DNA from: Actinomyces gerencseriae DSM 6844
Lineage (GTDB): Bacteria > Actinomycetota > Actinomycetes > Actinomycetales > Actinomycetaceae
Assembly (NCBI RefSeq): GCF_000429265.1
Contig: NZ_KE386872.1
Span: 1 to 64,000 of the forward strand
Reading direction: 5' to 3'
Length of the DNA: 64,000 bases
This document shows positions 46,004 through 60,344 of the stretch, piece after piece. The position numbers and the translations under genes are program-made. Numbering within the stretch: the stretch's first letter is position 1; every line of letters starts with the position of its first letter. A model generated the notes under the pieces. That model saw only the letters and a list, made by a program, of their open reading frames with translations, was not told the origin of the DNA and searched no databases.

Positions 46004-46175
46004 GGCCTCACGTTACTGTTCCGGCACGATTCGCGATCCAGTCGCCGCCCGGATCCGAGCGCAGGCGACCGGGGAGGGCAGACCTGCCCCTGCGACCTCG
46101 CCCTGTCGGCACCCGAGGCGCATCAGTGATGCATATTGGCCGCACCTACGATGCTAGGATAGTGCGATAAGGACA

Positions 46176-46334
46176 ATGGTACGTCTCGATCCCGAGGTCG
46201 CGGCTGCGGCGGAGCACCTGCGCCGGAAGCGCCGCATCGGTTTGGGTAAGGCCGTCAACGAACTCGCACGCGCAGGCTGGCCCGGAAGCAGACGCCCACG
46301 CACTTCCAGCAGCGGACGGCCGGCGTCGGGCTGA
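46176..46334 (+). pseudogene. VapB-like antitoxin, frameshifted
   Basis: MVRLDPEVAAAAEHLRRKRR, then GLGKAVNELARAG, is the ribbon-helix-helix end of a VapB-type antitoxin. After codon ~35 the meaningful continuation (LARKQTPTHFQQRTAGVGLK) is in another frame, consistent with loss of one C near 46271. In the frame used here translation stops after 52 residues. Precedes the toxin remnant, as in a normal vapBC order. Confidence 0.65.
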
Positions 46335-46401
46335 AGGTCGATGTCACCGATATCGCCAGCGCGCTCGAACTGCTGGATCAGTCCGATGCCGAGGGCACCC
46401 G

Positions 46402-46829
46402 GTGGTCCTTGACGCCAATGTCCTGCGCTACGCCGTCGACAGCACATCCCACTTCCACGCCACCGCACGGACATGGCTGGAGAAGGCGATGAACGCGTCG
46501 AACGCGTGGGACTGCCGTGGGTGTCGCTGATGGCGTTTCAGCGCATCATCACCCATCCGCGAGTGACTGCGAGTCCCCTGACACCAGCGGACGCGTGGAG
46601 CTGCATCACCGACTGGCTGGACGCCGACCAGGCCTGGGTGCCCGCCCCCGGGAGCCGTCACCGCGACATCCTCGGGCAGCTCCTCATCGACGGCGATCTA
46701 CGCGGCAACCTCGTCGCAGACGCTCACCTGGCCGCCCTCGCCATCGAGCACGGCACTGCCATATGCTCCTTCGACAGCGACTTCGCCCGCTTCAACGACT
46801 TGCGCTGGATCAACCCCAACAGCGGATAG
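46402..46829 (+). pseudogene. VapC-like PIN toxin, frameshifted
   Basis: From GTG 46402 the frame reads VVLDANVLRYAVDSTSHFHA then TARTWLEKAMN, the PIN N-terminus. Near 46490 the sense moves to the next frame: GLPWVSLMAFQRIITHPRV, later LVADAHLAALAIEHG and FDSDFARF with the remaining acidic residues. Together they form a complete VapC ribonuclease of about 140 aa with a single frameshift. The companion antitoxin is also frameshifted, so the pair appears dead. Confidence 0.75.
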
Positions 46830-46993
46830 TTCCACCGCTGCGTGCTGACACCGTCGAGAACGGTCGGTGCGCAGGCAGGCACTCCGCCTGCCTGCGCACC
46901 GACCCGGTACCACGGGTGGGGGCATTGGCGTCGCTGTCCGCTTCGCCCCGTCTCACCCCCACCCGTGAGTCACTCACAGTCGTTCACGCTGCG

Positions 46994-51939
<4,946 letters not shown>

Positions 51940-52015
51940 TATCGACGGTCAACGACTTCGACAACCATGCAGTCATATGATTTGCAGAGAGGCGGAGCGG
52001 CGATGATGCCGATCA

Positions 52016-52029
52016 TGCTAACGTTGTCA
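52016..52029. promoter_or_regulatory. LacI-type operator candidate O2
   Basis: TGCTAACGTTGTCA matches the same pattern with the central AACGTT intact. It lies 48 nt before the lacI start. Its centre is 90 bp from that of O1, about nine helical turns, so both could be bound by one looping repressor. Confidence 0.6.
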
Positions 52030-52076
52030 ACGATGGTGACGAGGAGACGCCCACCGACCCCTGATAGCCTCCGGTC

Positions 52077-53105
52077 ATGGCCGGCCAGCGCAGGAGAACG
52101 AAGGGGGCGTCGTCATTGAGCGACGTGGCCCGCCTGGCAGGCGTCTCGGCGCAGACGGTCTCGCGCGTCTCGATGGGTGCCGACAACGTGCGCCCGGCCA
52201 CCCGCGAGAAGGTGGTGAGGGCGATGAACCAGCTGGGGTACTCCCCCAACCGCGCGGCGCAGGCCCTGAGACGAGGATCCTTCAAGACGATCGGCGTGCT
52301 CACTCAGCAGATCCAGCGCACCGGGGAGGCCCTGACCACGGCGGGAGTGCTGGAGGCCGCCACCGCGGCCGACTACGCCGTCAACCTGGTCCAGGTGGAG
52401 CGCCCCGAGTCCGAGGACATGCGCGAGGCCGTCTACCGGCTCTCCCACCAGACCATCGACGGCCTGGTGGTGGTCCAGGCGGGGCGGGCGGGACTCGAGC
52501 ACCTCTCCCTGCCGCCGACCATGCCGGTGGCCGTCTCGGACTCCGCCCTCGTGGGCTACTACCCCTCGGCCAGCGCCGACCAGGTCGGGGGGGTGCGCGA
52601 CGCCGTCGGGCACCTTCTGGAGCTGGGGCACCGCACGGTCCATCACGTCACCGGCCCCGAGGGCTCGCAGTCGGCACTGGTCCGCAGGGCCACCTGGGCG
52701 GCGCGCCTGAGGGAGGCGGGCGCGCCCGTTCCCGACCCGGTGGGCGGGGACTGGGAGGCGGCCGCGGGCTACGCGGCGGGTCTGCGCCTTGCGGACGACC
52801 CGGAGGTGACGGCCGTGTTCTGCGGAAACGACGAGGTGGCGCTCGGCCTCATCAGGGCCATGCACGAGCGGGGGAGGCGCGTGCCGCAGGACGTGTCCGT
52901 GGTGGGCTTCGACGGCCTGGCCCTGGGCGAGTTCAGCTTCCCGCCGCTGACCACGGTCCGCCTGGACTTCAAGCGCCACGGTCGGGAGATGGTGGGGCTG
53001 GTGCTCGAGCAGGTGGCCTCCGGGCCGATGGACGGGTCCCGCAGCGTCATCATTCCCGCCGAGCTGGTGCTGCGCGGCAGCACGGCGCCGCCGAACGCCC
53101 TGTAG
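52077..53105 (+). CDS. LacI-family transcriptional regulator
   Basis: 342 aa. The N-terminal HTH is LSDVARLAGVSAQTVSRVSM followed by GADNVRPATREKV, a classical LacI helix-turn-helix and hinge. The rest is the periplasmic-binding-protein-like effector domain (TIGVLTQQIQRTGEALTTAG, DGLVVVQAGRAG, VFCGNDEVALGLIRAMHERG). It is divergently transcribed from lacZ, across a 212-nt spacer holding two AACGTT-centred sites, so it probably represses the lac operon and itself until a galactoside binds. Confidence 0.92.
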   Translation: MAGQRRRTKGASSLSDVARLAGVSAQTVSRVSMGADNVRPATREKVVRAMNQLGYSPNRAAQALRRGSFKTIGVLTQQIQRTGEALTTAGVLEAATAADYAVNLVQVERPESEDMREAVYRLSHQTIDGLVVVQAGRAGLEHLSLPPTMPVAVSDSALVGYYPSASADQVGGVRDAVGHLLELGHRTVHHVTGPEGSQSALVRRATWAARLREAGAPVPDPVGGDWEAAAGYAAGLRLADDPEVTAVFCGNDEVALGLIRAMHERGRRVPQDVSVVGFDGLALGEFSFPPLTTVRLDFKRHGREMVGLVLEQVASGPMDGSRSVIIPAELVLRGSTAPPNAL

Positions 53106-53580
53106 CCGAGTGGCCCGCCCGGTAGCCGATGCAGCCGGAAGCCGACCGGCCGACTCTGCCGACCACGCGGGCCGGGGGATGCGGCGGTCAGGTCGTCCGG
53201 ACGAGTCGGGGCGACCAGGCCGGTCGGGCCAGAACGAGCGCGGTCAGAAGGATCTGCGGGATACTGCGACGATGACTGAGGCGCGAGTGGATCTGGCGAT
53301 GAGACATGCGCACGACCGTACACGCAGCGTCTCGGCCCGGGAACGGGGAGGGCTCCCCTCGGGGGATGTCTGACGCCCGGGACGCCTCGACGACCCGCGT
53401 CCCATGCCCGCCACGGTCCGCGGACGTCACGGGCGGTTCTACGTGAGGCACCGAGCCCCTTCGCGGGCATCCCTGATGAGTCTCGTCGACGGCCCGGCCG
53501 ATCCGGCCGGAAGCGGGCATGGCGGCCCCGCAAGGGGCGTCAGCATGCCCGTCTCCCCTCCACCGCCGCCCTCGTCGGAA
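53106..53580. other. Convergent spacer with no supported gene
   Basis: 475 nt between the lacI stop and the nrdE stop. The frames that cross it have no domain, and I see no clear hairpin or RNA gene. Confidence 0.4.
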
Positions 53581-55737
53581 TCACAGCATGCAGGAGACGC
53601 AGCCCTCGACCTCGGTGCCGGTGAGGGCCGCCTGGCGCAGGCGGATGTAGTAGAGGGTCTTGATGCCCTTGCGCCAGGCGTAGATCTGGGCGCGGTTGAC
53701 GTCGCGGGTGGTGGCCGTGTCCGGGAAGAACAGGGTGAGGCTCAGACCCTGGTCCACGTGCTGGGTGGCCGCGGCGTAGGTGTCGATGATCTTCTCGGGG
53801 CCGATCTCATAGGCGTCCTGGTAGTACTCGAGGTTGTCGTCCGTCATGTAGGGCGCCGGGTAGTAGACGCGACCGATCTTGCCCTCCTTGCGGATCTCGA
53901 CCTTGGCCACGATCGGATGGATCGAGGAGGTCGAGTGGTTGATGTAGGAGATCGAGCCGGTCGGCGGCACCGCCTGCAGGTTGCGGTTGTAGATGCCGTC
54001 GCGCCGGATCCTCCCAGCCAGCTCGGCCCAGTCCTCGCGCGTGGGCACGTGCGCGCTGGAGGCCGCGAAGATCTCCTTGACGCGCTCGGTGACCGGCACG
54101 AAGTCCTGGGTCACGTACTTCTCGAAGAACTCGCCGCTGGCGTAGGTCGAATCCTCGAAGCCCACGAAGGCCCGACCGCGCTCGACGGCGAGATCGTGCG
54201 AGGCGGCGAGGGCCGCGAAGAGCACGCAGGCGAAGTAGACGTTGGTGAAGTCCAGGCCCTCCTCGCTGCCGTAGAAGATCCCCTCGCGGGCGAGGTAGCC
54301 GTGGAGGTTCATCTGCCCCAGGCCGATGGCGTGGGACTCGCGGTTGCCGCGGTCGATGGAGGGCACGCTGGGCAGGTGGGTCTGGTCCGACACGGCGGTC
54401 AGGCCCCGCACCGCGGTCGCGATCGTCCTGGAGAAATCCGGCGAGTCCATCGTCCTGGCGATATTGAGGCTCCCCAGATTGCAGGAGATGTCCTTGCCGA
54501 CGTGCGCGTAGGACAGGTCCTCGTTCAGGATGCTCGGCTCGCTGACCTGCAGGATCTCGGAGCAGAGGTTGGACATGACCACCTTGCCCTTGACCGGGTT
54601 GGCGCGGTTGACCGTGTCCTCGAAGACGACGTACGGGTAGCCGGACTCGAACTGGATCTCGGCGAGGGTCTGGAAGAACGTGCGCGCGTTGATCTTGGTC
54701 TTCTTGATGCGTCCGTCATCGACCATCTCGCGGTACTTCTCGGTGACGTTGATATCGGCGAAGGGCTTGCCGTAGACGCGCTCGACGTCGTAGGGGCTGA
54801 AGAGGTACATGTCCTCGTTGTTGCGGGCCAGCTCGAAGGTGATGTCCGGGATGACGACGCCCAGGGAGAGGGTCTTGATGCGGATCTTCTCATCGGCGTT
54901 CTCGCGCTTGGTGTCCAGGAATCGCATGATGTCGGGGTGATGGGCGTGCAGGTACACGGCCCCCGCCCCCTGGCGGGCCCCCAGCTGATTGGCGTAGGAG
55001 AAGGAGTCCTCCAGCAGCTTCATGACGGGGATGACGCCGCTGGACTGGTTCTCGATGCGCTTGATCGGTGCGCCCATCTCGCGCAGGTTGCTCATCAGCA
55101 GGGCCACTCCCCCGCCGCGCTTGGACAGCTGGAGAGCGGAGTTGATGCCCCGGGCGATCGACTCCATGTTGTCCTCGATGCGCACCAGGAAGCAGGAGAC
55201 GGGCTCGCCGCGCTGCGCCTTGCCCTCGTTGAGGAAGGTGGGGGTGGCCGGCTGGAAGCGGCCGGTCATCATCTCCTCGACGAGATCCAGGGCCAGACGC
55301 TCGTCGCCGTCGGCCAGCGCCAGGGCCACCATGGTGACGCGGTCCTCGAAGCGCTCGAGGTAGCGCTTGCCGTCGAAGGTCTTGAGCGTGTAGGAGGTGT
55401 AGTACTTGAAGGCGCCCAGGAAGGTCTCGAAGCGGAACTTGTGCGCGTAGGCGGCCTTGAAGGCGGACTTGACGAACTCCGGGGAATAGCTGTCCAGGAC
55501 GTGGCCCTCGTAGTAGCCCTCCTCGACCAGGTAGTCGAGCTTCTCCTCGATGTCGTGGAAGAAGACGGTGTTCTGGTTGACGTGCTGGAGGAAGTACTGG
55601 CGCGCGGCCTCGTGATCCGCGTCGAACTGGATCCGCCCGTCGGCGTCGTACAGGTTCAGCCTCGCGTTGAGGGCGTGGTAGTCGAGCTCCGGTGAGGGCG
55701 CGGGCTCGGGGCCCGTATCCGTCAGCGTGTCTGCCAA
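53581..55737 (-). CDS. nrdE: Class Ib ribonucleotide reductase, alpha subunit NrdE
   Basis: 718 aa from TTG 55737. GGATTGGAAGG lies just upstream, supporting this start although TTG is unusual. The first 16 nt overlap the end of nrdI. Motifs: [18 protein letters not shown] near the N-terminus, NLCSEILQ and [11 protein letters not shown] in the catalytic core, [12 protein letters not shown], and the C-terminal redox pair in [10 protein letters not shown]. It reduces ribonucleoside diphosphates with NrdF as radical donor and NrdH as electron source. It is third in the nrdHIE operon; nrdF is missing from the usual place. Confidence 0.97.
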   Translation of the reverse strand: MADTLTDTGPEPAPSPELDYHALNARLNLYDADGRIQFDADHEAARQYFLQHVNQNTVFFHDIEEKLDYLVEEGYYEGHVLDSYSPEFVKSAFKAAYAHKFRFETFLGAFKYYTSYTLKTFDGKRYLERFEDRVTMVALALADGDERLALDLVEEMMTGRFQPATPTFLNEGKAQRGEPVSCFLVRIEDNMESIARGINSALQLSKRGGGVALLMSNLREMGAPIKRIENQSSGVIPVMKLLEDSFSYANQLGARQGAGAVYLHAHHPDIMRFLDTKRENADEKIRIKTLSLGVVIPDITFELARNNEDMYLFSPYDVERVYGKPFADINVTEKYREMVDDGRIKKTKINARTFFQTLAEIQFESGYPYVVFEDTVNRANPVKGKVVMSNLCSEILQVSEPSILNEDLSYAHVGKDISCNLGSLNIARTMDSPDFSRTIATAVRGLTAVSDQTHLPSVPSIDRGNRESHAIGLGQMNLHGYLAREGIFYGSEEGLDFTNVYFACVLFAALAASHDLAVERGRAFVGFEDSTYASGEFFEKYVTQDFVPVTERVKEIFAASSAHVPTREDWAELAGRIRRDGIYNRNLQAVPPTGSISYINHSTSSIHPIVAKVEIRKEGKIGRVYYPAPYMTDDNLEYYQDAYEIGPEKIIDTYAAATQHVDQGLSLTLFFPDTATTRDVNRAQIYAWRKGIKTLYYIRLRQAALTGTEVEGCVSCML

Positions 55738-56147
55738 AAGCCTTCCAATCCTTCCTTGACGCGCGCGACGTCCGTGTTCGTTCCCAGAAGCTCGTACCGG
55801 TACAGGAGCGGCACATCGAGCTTACTGGCGATAATGTCGCCGGCGAGGCAGTACGCCTCGCCGAAGTTGGTATTCCCGGAGGAGATCACTCCCCGGCACA
55901 GGGACCGATTGTGCGGGTCGTTGAGGAACGCGATGACCTGCTTGGGCACGGCCCCCTTCACGGATCCTCCGCCATAGGTCGGCACGACGAGGACGTACTC
56001 CTCATCGACCACGAGAGGCTCGTCGCCCCGTCGCAGCGGAAGACGCGCACTGCGGTAGCCGAGCTTGCCCACGAAGCGATGCGTGTTCTCCGACGCCGAG
56101 GAGAAGTACACCAGGAGCGGGCCGCTCCGACGGCCCGAGGCGGACAC
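55722..56147 (-). CDS. nrdI: NrdI flavodoxin-like maturation protein
   Basis: 141 aa. The FMN-binding pattern [16 protein letters not shown] at the N-terminus, VVPTYGGGS and [15 protein letters not shown] identify NrdI, which supplies an oxidant for assembly of the manganese cofactor in NrdF. It lies 5 nt after nrdH and overlaps nrdE by 16 nt, so all three genes are coupled. Confidence 0.95.
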   Translation of the reverse strand: MSASGRRSGPLLVYFSSASENTHRFVGKLGYRSARLPLRRGDEPLVVDEEYVLVVPTYGGGSVKGAVPKQVIAFLNDPHNRSLCRGVISSGNTNFGEAYCLAGDIIASKLDVPLLYRYELLGTNTDVARVKEGLEGFWQTR

Positions 56148-56152
56148 GCCCC

Positions 56153-56398
56153 TCAGACCGCGAGGGCCTCGGCGGCGATCGCCAGGGCCTTGATCTTGTC
56201 CGGGCGGAAACCGGACCAGTGGTCGTCCCCGGCCATGACGACCGGGGCCTGGGCGTAGCCGAGGGACTTGACCTGCTCAAGGGCCTCGACGTCGAGCGTG
56301 ATGTCGACCGTCTCGTAGAGCAGACCCGCCTTGTCCAGGGCGCGGTAGGTGGCACTGCACTGCACGCAGTTGGGCTTCGAGTAGACGGTGATCGCCAT
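56153..56398 (-). CDS. nrdH: Glutaredoxin-like protein NrdH
   Basis: 81 aa from ATG 56398, preceded by AGGAAGTGACCGAC. The redox pair is in [17 protein letters not shown] (CVQC), with the cis-Pro segment YAQAPVVM and [10 protein letters not shown], as in NrdH. It reduces NrdE disulfides. It is the first gene of nrdHIE. Confidence 0.96.
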   Translation of the reverse strand: MAITVYSKPNCVQCSATYRALDKAGLLYETVDITLDVEALEQVKSLGYAQAPVVMAGDDHWSGFRPDKIKALAIAAEALAV

Positions 56399-56536
56399 GT
56401 CGGTCACTTCCTGGCTCTCGTGATGGGTCGCGGACGGATGGTCGAGCGCCGTACGCGGCGCCCTTGAGAAGGGGCGCCATCGGTGTAATAACGCTCGTGT
56501 CGTTCTCGGGCGGGCATGTCTGCCTCGCACACCAAG

Positions 56537-56584
56537 ACACTACACCTAGGGGTGGGGGCGTGCCAGCACCACTAGATGATGTGT
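56537..56584. promoter_or_regulatory. Pair of NrdR-like boxes
   Basis: ACACTACACCTAGGGG (56537-56552) and, read on the minus strand, ACACATCATCTAGTGG (56569-56584) share 11 and 12 of 16 positions with the NrdR box consensus (ACACWATATATWGTGT). The starts are 32 bp apart, close to three helical turns, the usual spacing. The pair is 139-186 nt upstream of nrdH, and so probably responds to dATP/ATP through NrdR, which represses ribonucleotide reductase genes in actinobacteria. Confidence 0.5.
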
Positions 56585-56923
56585 CCGACGTGGCGCTGTG
56601 CACAACGCGCCCCTTCCTGTGGAGAGCCGCCGCCCTTCTGTGGACGCCGGGGAGACGGGCGGCCCACGGCTCCCGGCGCCGCAGCTCGGGGGAGGCCCCA
56701 CGACCTGCGGAACCATGCTCCTCCAGGGGTACGACACGAATCCCGCCCCCTCACCCACAGGCATCCACTGCCGCTCCGTCCGCTCCGTCCCCACCCTGGG
56801 GACGGGGCACGGGGAACTCGCTCCCGCAATCGGGTCTCGCCGGGCGTGTCGCCCCACGGCACGGCCGACGCATTACGGTGGACCGAGCCGCATCCGAACG
56901 CACCACGACCAGGGGAGTCGACC

Positions 56924-57439
56924 ATGGACGCCGCCGACCGCCGCACCGCGATCCTCGAGAGGATGGAGGGCGCCACCACGCCCCTGCCCGCCGCCAGGCT
57001 GGGCGAGGAGCTGGGCGTGTCCCGTCAGATCATCGTCGGCGACGTCGCTCTGCTGCGCGCCTCGGGGCACTCCATCCACGCCACCAACCGCGGCTACCTC
57101 CTGGCGCGTCCCACGACGCGGCCGCGACGCTCGCTGCTGGTGCAGCACACGCGCGGGCAGATCCCCGCCGAGCTCTCCGCGATCCTCGACGCCGGCGGCG
57201 CCGTCATCGACGTCTCCATCGAGCACCGCCTCTACGGCCAGATCACCGCCGACCTGCTCATTCGCAACCGCCCCGACCTCGAGGCCTTCCTCTCCCGCCT
57301 GGTCACCTCCTCCTCCCTCGCCGAGCTGACCAACGGCTGGCACACCCACACGATCGAGGCCGACTCCGAGGAGCGCCTCGACGAGATCGCGCGGCGGCTC
57401 GACGCCCTGGGATTCCTGCGCGCGCAGGAGGCCGACTGA
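56924..57439 (+). CDS. niaR: NiaR-family transcriptional repressor (HTH + 3H domain)
   Basis: 171 aa from ATG 56924, with AGGGGAG upstream. The N-terminal HTH_11 domain is RTAILERMEGATTPLPAARL followed by GEELGVSRQIIVGDVALLR. The C-terminal 3H domain carries three His: LLVQHTRGQ, DVSIEHRLYGQ and WHTHTIEAD, which bind a metal and nicotinate. NiaR represses NAD-biosynthesis or niacin-uptake genes. The downstream membrane permease is the likely target. A 350-nt spacer with a repeat array and a palindrome separates them. Confidence 0.85.
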   Translation: MDAADRRTAILERMEGATTPLPAARLGEELGVSRQIIVGDVALLRASGHSIHATNRGYLLARPTTRPRRSLLVQHTRGQIPAELSAILDAGGAVIDVSIEHRLYGQITADLLIRNRPDLEAFLSRLVTSSSLAELTNGWHTHTIEADSEERLDEIARRLDALGFLRAQEAD

Positions 57440-57459
57440 CACGCCGCCCGGCACCGCCC

Positions 57460-57611
57460 ACCGGCCCGGCAGGCGCGGCCCGACGCCACGGGCCCCGTCG
57501 GGTCCGCGGAGGTTCCGCACCGGCCCGGCAGGCGCGCGGCCCGACGCCGACGCGTGCCCCCGGCCACCGCCGAGCGCGGCAACCGGCCCGGCAGGCGCGC
57601 GGCCCGACGAC
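57460..57611. repeat. Three copies of an ACCGGCCCGGCAGGCGCG repeat
   Basis: Copies at 57460, 57519 and 57582, each about 28-30 bp and ending GGCCCGACG(C/A)C, spaced 59 and 63 bp. They fill the spacer after niaR. The first copy lacks two bases relative to the others. No gene lies within the spacer. Confidence 0.85.
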
Positions 57612-57725
57612 TTCGGGCGCTACGGGCGCGGACGGGAAGTCGCCCCCGGAGCACGGATCCGACGAGTGACGCCCCGGCGTGATCAAGATCAACACCGAGC
57701 CCGACGCCGACGCACTATCCTCCAA

Positions 57726-57737
57726 GTGTCATGACAC
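57726..57737. promoter_or_regulatory. GTGTCATGACAC palindrome before the permease
   Basis: A perfect 12-bp palindrome 53 nt before the GTG start of the permease gene and after the niaR gene. A perfect palindrome here could be the operator for the NiaR-type regulator; the spacing and position fit but the consensus of this regulator in actinobacteria is not known to me. Confidence 0.45.
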
Positions 57738-57789
57738 CCAGGGGTCCGACTCCCTCGTCGCCCGTCCGTCTCCCAGTCTTGGAGTTCCC

Positions 57790-58902
57790 GTGTCACCCAC
57801 CACCCCCCGCGCGCCCCGTCCGACGACGGCGCTGCGCGACCTGTCCCACCGCTTCTTCATCGAGGGTCTCACCGGCATGGCCCACGGCCTGTTCGCCACC
57901 CTCATCGTCGGTACGATCCTCAGCCAGGCGGGCGCCTTCCTGCCCGGTACCGCAGGCGGGGTCGTCGTCATCCTGGGCCGCGTCGCCTCAGCCATCACGG
58001 GCGCCGGAATCGGGCTGGGCGTGGCCCACAGGCTCAAGGTGGACACCTTCGTCGTCATCTCCGCCGCCGTGGCCGGCCAGCTCGGCGCCCAGGCGAGCGG
58101 CCTCCTGTCGGGCTCGGCGATCGTCACCGACACGATCGGCACCGGCCTCATGCTCCGCGGACCCGGCGAGCCCCTCGGCGCCTTCCTCGCCGCCTACGCC
58201 GCCATCGAGGCGGGCCGACTCGTCTCCGGGCGCACCCCCGTCGACATCCTCGTCACCCCTCTGACCACCATCGTCACCGGCGGCGCCGTCGGCCTCGTCC
58301 TGGGACCGCCGATCTCCTCGGCCATGGTGGCCCTGGGCGGGCTCGTCAACTGGGGCACCGAGCGCCAGCCCCTCCTCATGGGCGTCATCGTCGCCGTCAT
58401 CATGGGCATGATCCTCACACTGCCGATCTCCTCGGCGGCCCTGGGCATCATCCTGGACCTGTCGGGCATCGCCGCCGGGGCCGCGACGGTCGGCTGCGCC
58501 ACGCAGATGGTGGGCTTCGCCGTCGCCTCCTTCCGGGAGAACCGCTGGTCCGGGCTCCTGGCCCAGGGCGTGGGCACGTCCATGCTCCAGGTGCCCAATA
58601 TCGTGCGGCACCCCCTCATCTGGGTGCCGCCGACGCTCGCCTCGGCGATCCTGGGCCCGATCGCCACCGTCGCGCTCCGCATCGAGTCCAACGCCGTCGG
58701 CTCCGGCATGGGCACCTCCGGACTCGTCGGCCAGATCATGACGTGGCAGGTCATGGAGCCCGTGTGGGGAGGCGGACGGACGCTCGCCTCCATCGTCGGC
58801 CTCCACTTCATCGCCCCGGCCCTGCTCACGCTCGGCATCAGCGAGATCATGCGCCGCAAGAACTGGATCGGCCCCGGCGACATGGCCCTCGCCAAGGCCT
58901 GA
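57790..58902 (+). CDS. PTS_EIIC_2 (IIC-like) membrane permease
   Basis: 370 aa from GTG 57790 (a GTG at 57679 would add 37 poorly conserved residues). About ten transmembrane helices; the PTS IIC_2-type pattern is seen in FFIEGLTGMAHGLFATLIVG, the Gly-rich segments GVVVILGRVASAITGAGIGLG, and TLPISSAALGIILDLSGIAA. No IIA or IIB domain is fused, so it may not phosphorylate its substrate. The upstream regulator is a NiaR homologue, so the substrate could be niacin or a related vitamin instead of a sugar; that is inference from context. Confidence 0.75.
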   Translation: MSPTTPRAPRPTTALRDLSHRFFIEGLTGMAHGLFATLIVGTILSQAGAFLPGTAGGVVVILGRVASAITGAGIGLGVAHRLKVDTFVVISAAVAGQLGAQASGLLSGSAIVTDTIGTGLMLRGPGEPLGAFLAAYAAIEAGRLVSGRTPVDILVTPLTTIVTGGAVGLVLGPPISSAMVALGGLVNWGTERQPLLMGVIVAVIMGMILTLPISSAALGIILDLSGIAAGAATVGCATQMVGFAVASFRENRWSGLLAQGVGTSMLQVPNIVRHPLIWVPPTLASAILGPIATVALRIESNAVGSGMGTSGLVGQIMTWQVMEPVWGGGRTLASIVGLHFIAPALLTLGISEIMRRKNWIGPGDMALAKA

Positions 58903-59152
58903 TCGCGGGATCGGGAGGCCGACAGGGGCGGCCACCTCGCAGAGCGCCGCGCTGGTGCCCGGGACCCCGGCGGGAGGCGCGGGCGCCGCCAGCAGGAGGA
59001 GAAGAGGCTCCCCAGCCCGTCACTCACGACTATTTGCGGCTGCTTGCAGGGTCCTCACAGTGATGCGCGTTGGACTGACATGTCCCGGTCCGGGCAGAGC
59101 GCTCGCTCCGCCCGGTCCGGCCATGACGAATCACTGAGAAGGGAGTCCCGAG

Positions 59153-60154
59153 ATGAGCCTCTCCGCACTCGCCTACATAGGTCTCGACATAGTGGCCCTG
59201 TCCATACTGGTGGGAGCCCTCTACGTACCCCGCCACGGCCGCCGAGACCTCGTGGCCGCCTATATCGGCGTCAACGTCGGCGTCCTGGCGGTCACCCTCC
59301 TGCTGTCCAGCGCAACGGTCGCCGAGGGCCTGGGCCTGGGCCTGTTCGGCGTCCTGTCGATCATCCGCCTGCGATCCACCGCCCTGGCCCAGGGCGAGGT
59401 CGCCTACTTCTTCGCGGCCCTGGCCCTCGGCCTGCTCGGCGGCATCGAGGCCCCGATCGGCGCCGTCGCCATTCTCATGACGCTCGTGCTCGTCGCCCTG
59501 TTCGTGGGCGACCACCCCGCGCTCATGCGCCGCAACCGCAACCAGGTGGTCACGTTCGATCGCGCCATCTCCGATGAGGGCGAGCTCGCCGATCGTCTTG
59601 AGAACCTCCTGGACGCCAAGGTGCTCACCCTCGACATCCAGCGCCTCGACCTGGTCAACGACACCACCCTCGTCGACGTCCGCTACCGACTCCACCGCCC
59701 CCGGGCCGCCGAGATCCCGCAGCAGCCCCGGCAGAGCCGGCTCCCGGCATCGGCCCCGCCCCCGGCGGAGGACCCGGTCGCCGCGCCCTCCGGGGAGCAC
59801 CGGCCCGGTACGTCCCGGGAAGCCGCGACAACGGCGGTGATTCCCCAGCCTCCGCAGCCCTCCCGGCCCTCCGAGCAGTCAGGGCGGACCGAGCACCCCG
59901 GATATCAGAACCCCCGGCACCGGCAGGGACCGGGGCATCAGAGCCCGCCGCCCGCCACGACGCAGCAGAACCGGCCCGCGACGCGGACGCAGGCCCTGCG
60001 GACCGAGTCCTCGGGCGCGCCCCCGCCGCCGACCCACTCCCCCCAGCCCCCGGCGGAGTCAACGAGCTCGACGAGTCACCTCCAGGACCAGCCGCAGAGC
60101 CAGCCGCAGGACCAGCGCTCCCGGCGGAGCTCGCCGTCCTACCGGCGCATCTGA
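59153..60154 (+). CDS. DUF4956 membrane protein (first of a duplicated pair)
   Basis: 333 aa. Four to five helices (YIGLDIVALSILVGALYV, IGVNVGVLAVTLLLSS, GLGLGLFGVLSIIRLRST, FFAALALGLLGGIEAPIGAV) with the DUF4956 core EVAYFFAALALGLLGG and QRLDLVNDTTLVDVRYRLH near the end. The C-terminal 120 residues are Pro/Gln/Arg-rich and disordered. DUF4956 proteins go with VTC-domain and carbohydrate-binding or CotH proteins in a common cluster, likely at the cell envelope and linked to polyphosphate-like polymer or surface display. A second copy lies at 61438-62178. Confidence 0.88.
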   Translation: MSLSALAYIGLDIVALSILVGALYVPRHGRRDLVAAYIGVNVGVLAVTLLLSSATVAEGLGLGLFGVLSIIRLRSTALAQGEVAYFFAALALGLLGGIEAPIGAVAILMTLVLVALFVGDHPALMRRNRNQVVTFDRAISDEGELADRLENLLDAKVLTLDIQRLDLVNDTTLVDVRYRLHRPRAAEIPQQPRQSRLPASAPPPAEDPVAAPSGEHRPGTSREAATTAVIPQPPQPSRPSEQSGRTEHPGYQNPRHRQGPGHQSPPPATTQQNRPATRTQALRTESSGAPPPPTHSPQPPAESTSSTSHLQDQPQSQPQDQRSRRSSPSYRRI

Positions 60155-60344
60155 CTCCGCTGTTCCGCGTCTCAGCACGTGCCCGCACGACTCCGTCATG
60201 ATTCCGCGGTGGTCCGGTGGCGGTTCCGCGGCGGTTCGGTGGTGGCTCGGTGGTGGTTCCATGACGATTCCGCGGCGCCGCCACCTGCTGGACCGACTGC
60301 TCGACGCGGGACCTCATCGCTCATCGCATCGAAAGGGGAGCGGC

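Noticed and set aside
53404-55695. Plus-strand frame of 763 codons antisense to nrdE
   Set aside because: Composition (Val/Asp/Gly-rich, no domain) reflects the complement of a real gene; nrdE is unambiguous.
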